DNA of 64,000 bases from Chrysaora quinquecirrha (Eukaryota > Cnidaria > Scyphozoa > Semaeostomeae > Pelagiidae), in the NCBI GenBank assembly GCA_014526335.1, contig JACTAT010000058.1, positions 3,038,780-3,102,779 of the forward strand. The letters run 5' to 3'. The notes beneath the pieces were generated by a model, which did not search any database, was not told the origin of the DNA, and saw only the letters and a program-made list of their open reading frames with translations. The position numbers were made by a program, and so were the translations under genes. Of this stretch, positions 60,561 through 64,000 are shown piece by piece. How positions within the stretch are numbered: position 1 is the first letter of the stretch; each line of letters starts with the position of its first letter.

Positions 60561-61151
60561 GAACTAAATGGGCTTCATTCAACAAGGACAGGTGCTTGTG
60601 TTTTCATCTCAGAATCTAAGAATTTGAATTTGTTTTACTGTATTTGATAGCTAATAAATACTGAGATATGTGATTATCATGCCGCAAGTCTTGCCACATC
60701 CCACATGGCCACGGCCACATCTGGTTTACTGTAATCTGACGTGGCAAAAATGTGTACACCGTGTGCACTTCCTCGAGAGGGGTAAAAGGTCTTCTTCGCG
60801 ATACAGAAGTAGGTATATAGAAACTTGAGTTAACGATCAGAAAACAGTTGAAGATATTTCGTTTTGTGTAGGTTTAAGGTTCAAGTGTCTTTCGCTTTCT
60901 ATTTTTATATCTCAAAATGAGCCCCAGAAAAGGGTAAGTTTTTTGGTTGTCATTCATTCATTTCGCTAAGAAGCGAAAGCAAAATATCACTAGTTACCAG
61001 TCTCCATACTGCTAAAAGTGTAATATTGAGAATAATTTATCATGGCGGATGATCTGATCAATTTTGGGATATTTTTATGACAAATAAACAACACGAACTG
61101 GAGCAGCCAAGTAAGAACTTATTGCTTGAAAGTTTCATTTAATTATCCAAA
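60561..61151. other. Upstream region of the LysM gene with possible first exon
   Basis: At 60916 an ATG opens a six-codon start, MSPRKG, followed by a good donor (AGG|GTAAGT, donor at about 60933). It could splice in phase 2 to AATGAG|TCCAG at about 61157, replacing MS by MSPRKG at the head of the LysM protein. This is only a candidate alternative start. No promoter motif is convincing. Confidence 0.35.
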
Positions 61152-62428
61152 ATGAGTCCAGTTGGTCGGCAGCAAAATCGGGTATCTAATGGACCTAAAT
61201 TTGAAGATAATATAGGAGCGTCAAGTAGGCCCAAAATCAAAATGGATACAAAAGTATCGCCTCCGCCAGAGCCTCAAAATCTTCCGACACATAAGATATT
61301 TGTTTTTGGATCAGGTCCTGATAGTGTAAAGGAGACTGAAAATGGATCTATCGAGCTAACTGAAATCAGGAGTCGTAAAGAAAATTGGGGAGTTGAAAGA
61401 GTTGATGAACTGCAGAAAAATCATTATTTTGATCATGTTGTTGGCTCTGATGACTCATTAGCTAAGCTTTCATTAAAATTTGGATGCACGGTAAGTAAAG
61501 TTGAAAATAAAATTTTAAAAATTTGCTATTTTGTAGTGTTAAGGTTGGTTGAGTTGGAAGTATGGTAAAATGGACAAGCTTATCTATCTATCTATCTGCC
61601 ATGTAGTACAAGTCTAACTTTAACAAGTTGAAAGTTATTGCATTTAAGCAGAAGAAAAGAAAAGAAAAACAAAGGAAAGCAAAAGGATATACCTCTCGGA
61701 GTAGGAAATTTCGTGAATGGGAATATCATCCAAGACACCTTTTAGCCTTTTATACCTTACAAGTGTGTACCAGTATAATGTAGCTAATTGTTGATTTTTT
61801 TCTGTAGATAACACAACTGAAGCAAGCTAACGGGATTTACAATGATCAGGACTTATTTGCATTCAAGACATTAAAGATACCAGTTTATGCACACAGCATG
61901 ATTTGGGATACTATGGGAAATACCAAAGATGCTACTAAAGTAGAACAACTGCATAGAACTAGAAGAAGCCATAGTGATCCTAATTTGAAGCACTTGGCAG
62001 AAAGATTCAATTCAAATAGTGATGAAAATTTTGAAAATTTTAATGGAGTTTCAACAGATTATTCATTTTCTGATGATGAAGATGATTATAGAGTTAGTGA
62101 AAGGAGAAATCTATTAGATCCGAAACCACAAATGTCTCACAATTTAAATGAAACAAACAATGCTTATGAGGAATATCTGGAAATTGTTGATAAAGACATA
62201 CAAAAACTCTCAGACAAAGTCCAATCAAAGTGTGATAACAGAATTGATGTTCTTGGTCATTCTCTTGCATATATGCAGCCTGACATTAATGGTAAAAAGA
62301 ACGAACAGAAGCTTGGTCAAGCAGGGTGGATTAACTTCAAAGGAATTCTAGTTGCATTGTGTACAGTAGCTGTTATAGTTCCTTTACTGTATATTTTATA
62401 TTTCAAAGTCTTAAGTAAAAAAAGGTGA
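61152..62428 (+). CDS. LYSMD3: LysM domain-containing membrane protein, LYSMD3/4-like
   Basis: Two exons, 61152-61490 and 61808-62428, joined in phase 0 at GGATGCACG|GTAAGT and TGTAG|ATAACA, give 319 residues. The N terminus MSPVGRQQNRV resembles LYSMD3, and a HKIFVFGSG segment with a following polar stretch resembles LYSMD4. The LysM domain (about residues 90-145) is interrupted by the intron: HYFDHVVGSDDSLAKLSLKF then ITQLKQANGIYNDQDLFAFK and LKIPV. After a polar, acidic linker there is one transmembrane segment near the C terminus (GILVALCTVAVIVPLLYILY) and a short basic tail, so it is a single-pass protein. Vertebrate LYSMD3 has been linked to Golgi integrity and chitin sensing; which paralogue this is I cannot tell. 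Confidence 0.93.
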
Positions 62429-62632
62429 TTCTTAACATTTTATATGAAAATTAATACTTCAAAATTTATTTCCTATCAAGATTCAGCCCAGCGTAAAATA
62501 ATCAAGTCAAATAATACAAGCAATAGTCAAAGAAATCAATGTGTAAATGATTATAGATATCATGTATAAAAAAAGATGCCATAATATTTTAATTTTAAAT
62601 CTAATATAGATAGAAAACATTTTTTAAAGCAA

Positions 62633-62638
62633 AATAAA
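62633..62638 (+). promoter_or_regulatory. Poly(A) signal of the LysM gene
   Basis: AATAAA about 205 bases past the stop codon, in an AT-rich 3' UTR. Confidence 0.6.
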
Positions 62639-64000
62639 TTGATTTTTATTCATTTGTTAAATAATACTAATGTGTTTATACTTCTAAGTTTCAAGTTTCT
62701 CTCTTCTTCTTAGATTGTGTACTTTAGATTGAATAGTTTTTGGGAATTTATGAAAATGTGTGACTTTGAAGGAGTTTTGTGTTCAATTATTTCCAAGGAT
62801 CATGTTTTATTGTGTGTGAAAATTGGTGTGTTGTAAATGCAAACTAAATGATTTTCTGAAACTTTTTTCAAGATAATTTACTTGGATGCCCACGATGTGG
62901 GCGACATTGTTCAGATTTAGCCTTTGAGAGACAAGACTCCTCTAGATGACTTTGGGTCATTTTTCGCTTCCGTTCCATTCCGCGAGTCAGCAAATTATTC
63001 GTGGTGCGACGATTCAAATGCACGTGACTGACACTTTGCTGTTGCTGTTGCTGAAGAGGGAGGGGAGGGGAGGTCAAATTATTTGACTCAATCAAATTCA
63101 AATCACAGCGTGTCCTCTCCTGGCTAAGTTTTCAACGTTTTGGTAAGTAAAATGACACAGTAGAATTTAGCAAAAGATACGGCCTAGATATTTATTTCCT
63201 ACTGGCCTTGTTTTTGAGAACAGGAGATTCAAACATTGATTTTGTGCCCTGACTGAGATGTCAATTTGTCAGCGGGAACTGGAAGGCTCGCCTGCTCGCC
63301 ATGATGAGCTTTGACGCCATGACCCGCATCGATTCCATGCATTGATATTTTATGACACAGTGGCAACCATTAGGTTTAGGTCAAGGGTGAACGGAATGAA
63401 GAACCATTTACCATCGTTCTTGTCATCCATCGTTCTTACTTCTTGTAATGAATCCAATCTAAAGGAATTTTATCTATGTTAGCTGGTTATGGTTAAATCC
63501 AAACAAACAGGAGAACACCTTATCTAGAGATACAGACAGAAATGGCAGGCTTACACTGACTACGTTACAATGACCTGATTGAAACTGCCCTGCCTGCCTG
63601 GACTGGTTTCTGGTCAACTAACTGCCCTCACTGCTAACTGGCCACTTGACCCTGGCAAGTTGCCCCTGTGTTTTAGTCAATTTGCTGCATCTGCTTGCAG
63701 TAACAAACAGGTCAACTTGCCCCACTCACTAACCAACTCGCTCGCCTTAACATGGTGAAGACGGAACTCTTTCACATCATGTCACCCCACGTATTTGTCC
63801 AACTCGCCCTATCTGTTTAGTCAACTAACCCAACCAAAAACGTTAAAACTGGATGAATCTATGAATGTGATAAAAGGGGGTTTCAGGGGCTGAGCCCCAA
63901 ACTTGAAACATTCATAGTTCAGTGGGGGTGAGTTGACTTTTGAGATGGGGCAAGTTGACTTGGAAGTTGAGGCAAGTTGAATTTGAAAGTGGTGGGAGTT
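62639..64000. other. 3' intergenic region, no supported gene
   Basis: A G-rich stretch (GAGGGAGGGGAGGGGAGG near 63057) and an inverted pair of the word GTCAACTTGCCCC (63712-63724 versus GGGGCAAGTTGAC at 63946-63958) are the only structure I see. A minus-strand open frame at 62868-63101 has a short Gln run and no family resemblance. Confidence 0.5.

Noticed and set aside
62868..63101. Minus-strand 77-codon frame with a Gln run, possible first exon of a divergent gene
   Set aside because: A donor-like AAGTAAATT follows, but no compatible downstream exon is visible and the LysM gene occupies the region on the other strand.

Overview
The window is nuclear DNA from an animal, most likely a marine invertebrate; an anthozoan cnidarian (coral or sea anemone) would fit, but nothing here proves that rank. 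The evidence is AT-rich sequence, spliceosomal GT..AG introns of 0.1 to 5 kb, animal-type genes (aminopeptidase P, HINT, MRPS31, SLC23, a NAT16-like acetyltransferase, a LysM membrane protein), a CR1/jockey-type LINE, tRNA-derived SINE-like elements and many short inverted-repeat elements. There is no operon, CRISPR array or prokaryotic feature.

Layout. 1-15667 (+): 3' part of a membrane-type X-Pro aminopeptidase gene, 23 phase-consistent exons, with introns full of microsatellites, a LINE, a SINE and several MITE-like elements. 17244-18193 (+): a complete three-exon HINT1. 19271-20514 (+): an intronless MRPS31 with one frame break. 21188-23128 (-): an intact intronless SLC23 transporter. 23926-24913 (+): an intronless NAT16/histidine-acetyltransferase-like gene with two frame breaks. 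28150-58949 (+): a gene of 29 exons for a coiled-coil protein of about 1858 residues that I cannot name. Its 5.4-kb intron 13 holds a second, antisense SLC23 copy with one frame break (44170-46088), and its other introns hold at least ten mobile or tandem elements. 60190-60560 (+): the 3' end of a second LINE copy of the same family. 61152-62428 (+): a two-exon LYSMD3/4-like gene. The last 1.5 kb has no supported gene.

The genes are ordinary housekeeping, transport and cytoskeletal types and form no obvious pathway. Most structure lies in the repeats: at least five copies of a TA-flanked element family in introns of the coiled-coil gene, a SINE-like element with its own direct terminal repeats and a 9-bp target duplication, a tandem copy of an exon/intron junction, and a perfect 23-bp hairpin.

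A caution for users: six separate frame breaks (3.6, 20.1, 24.1, 24.5, 28.3 and 45.3 kb) all have the same sign, as if one base were missing. That pattern suggests assembly errors at least as much as pseudogenes. I did not find an undescribed biological system. All exon borders were read by eye from splice sites, reading phase and remembered family similarity, without any alignment run.
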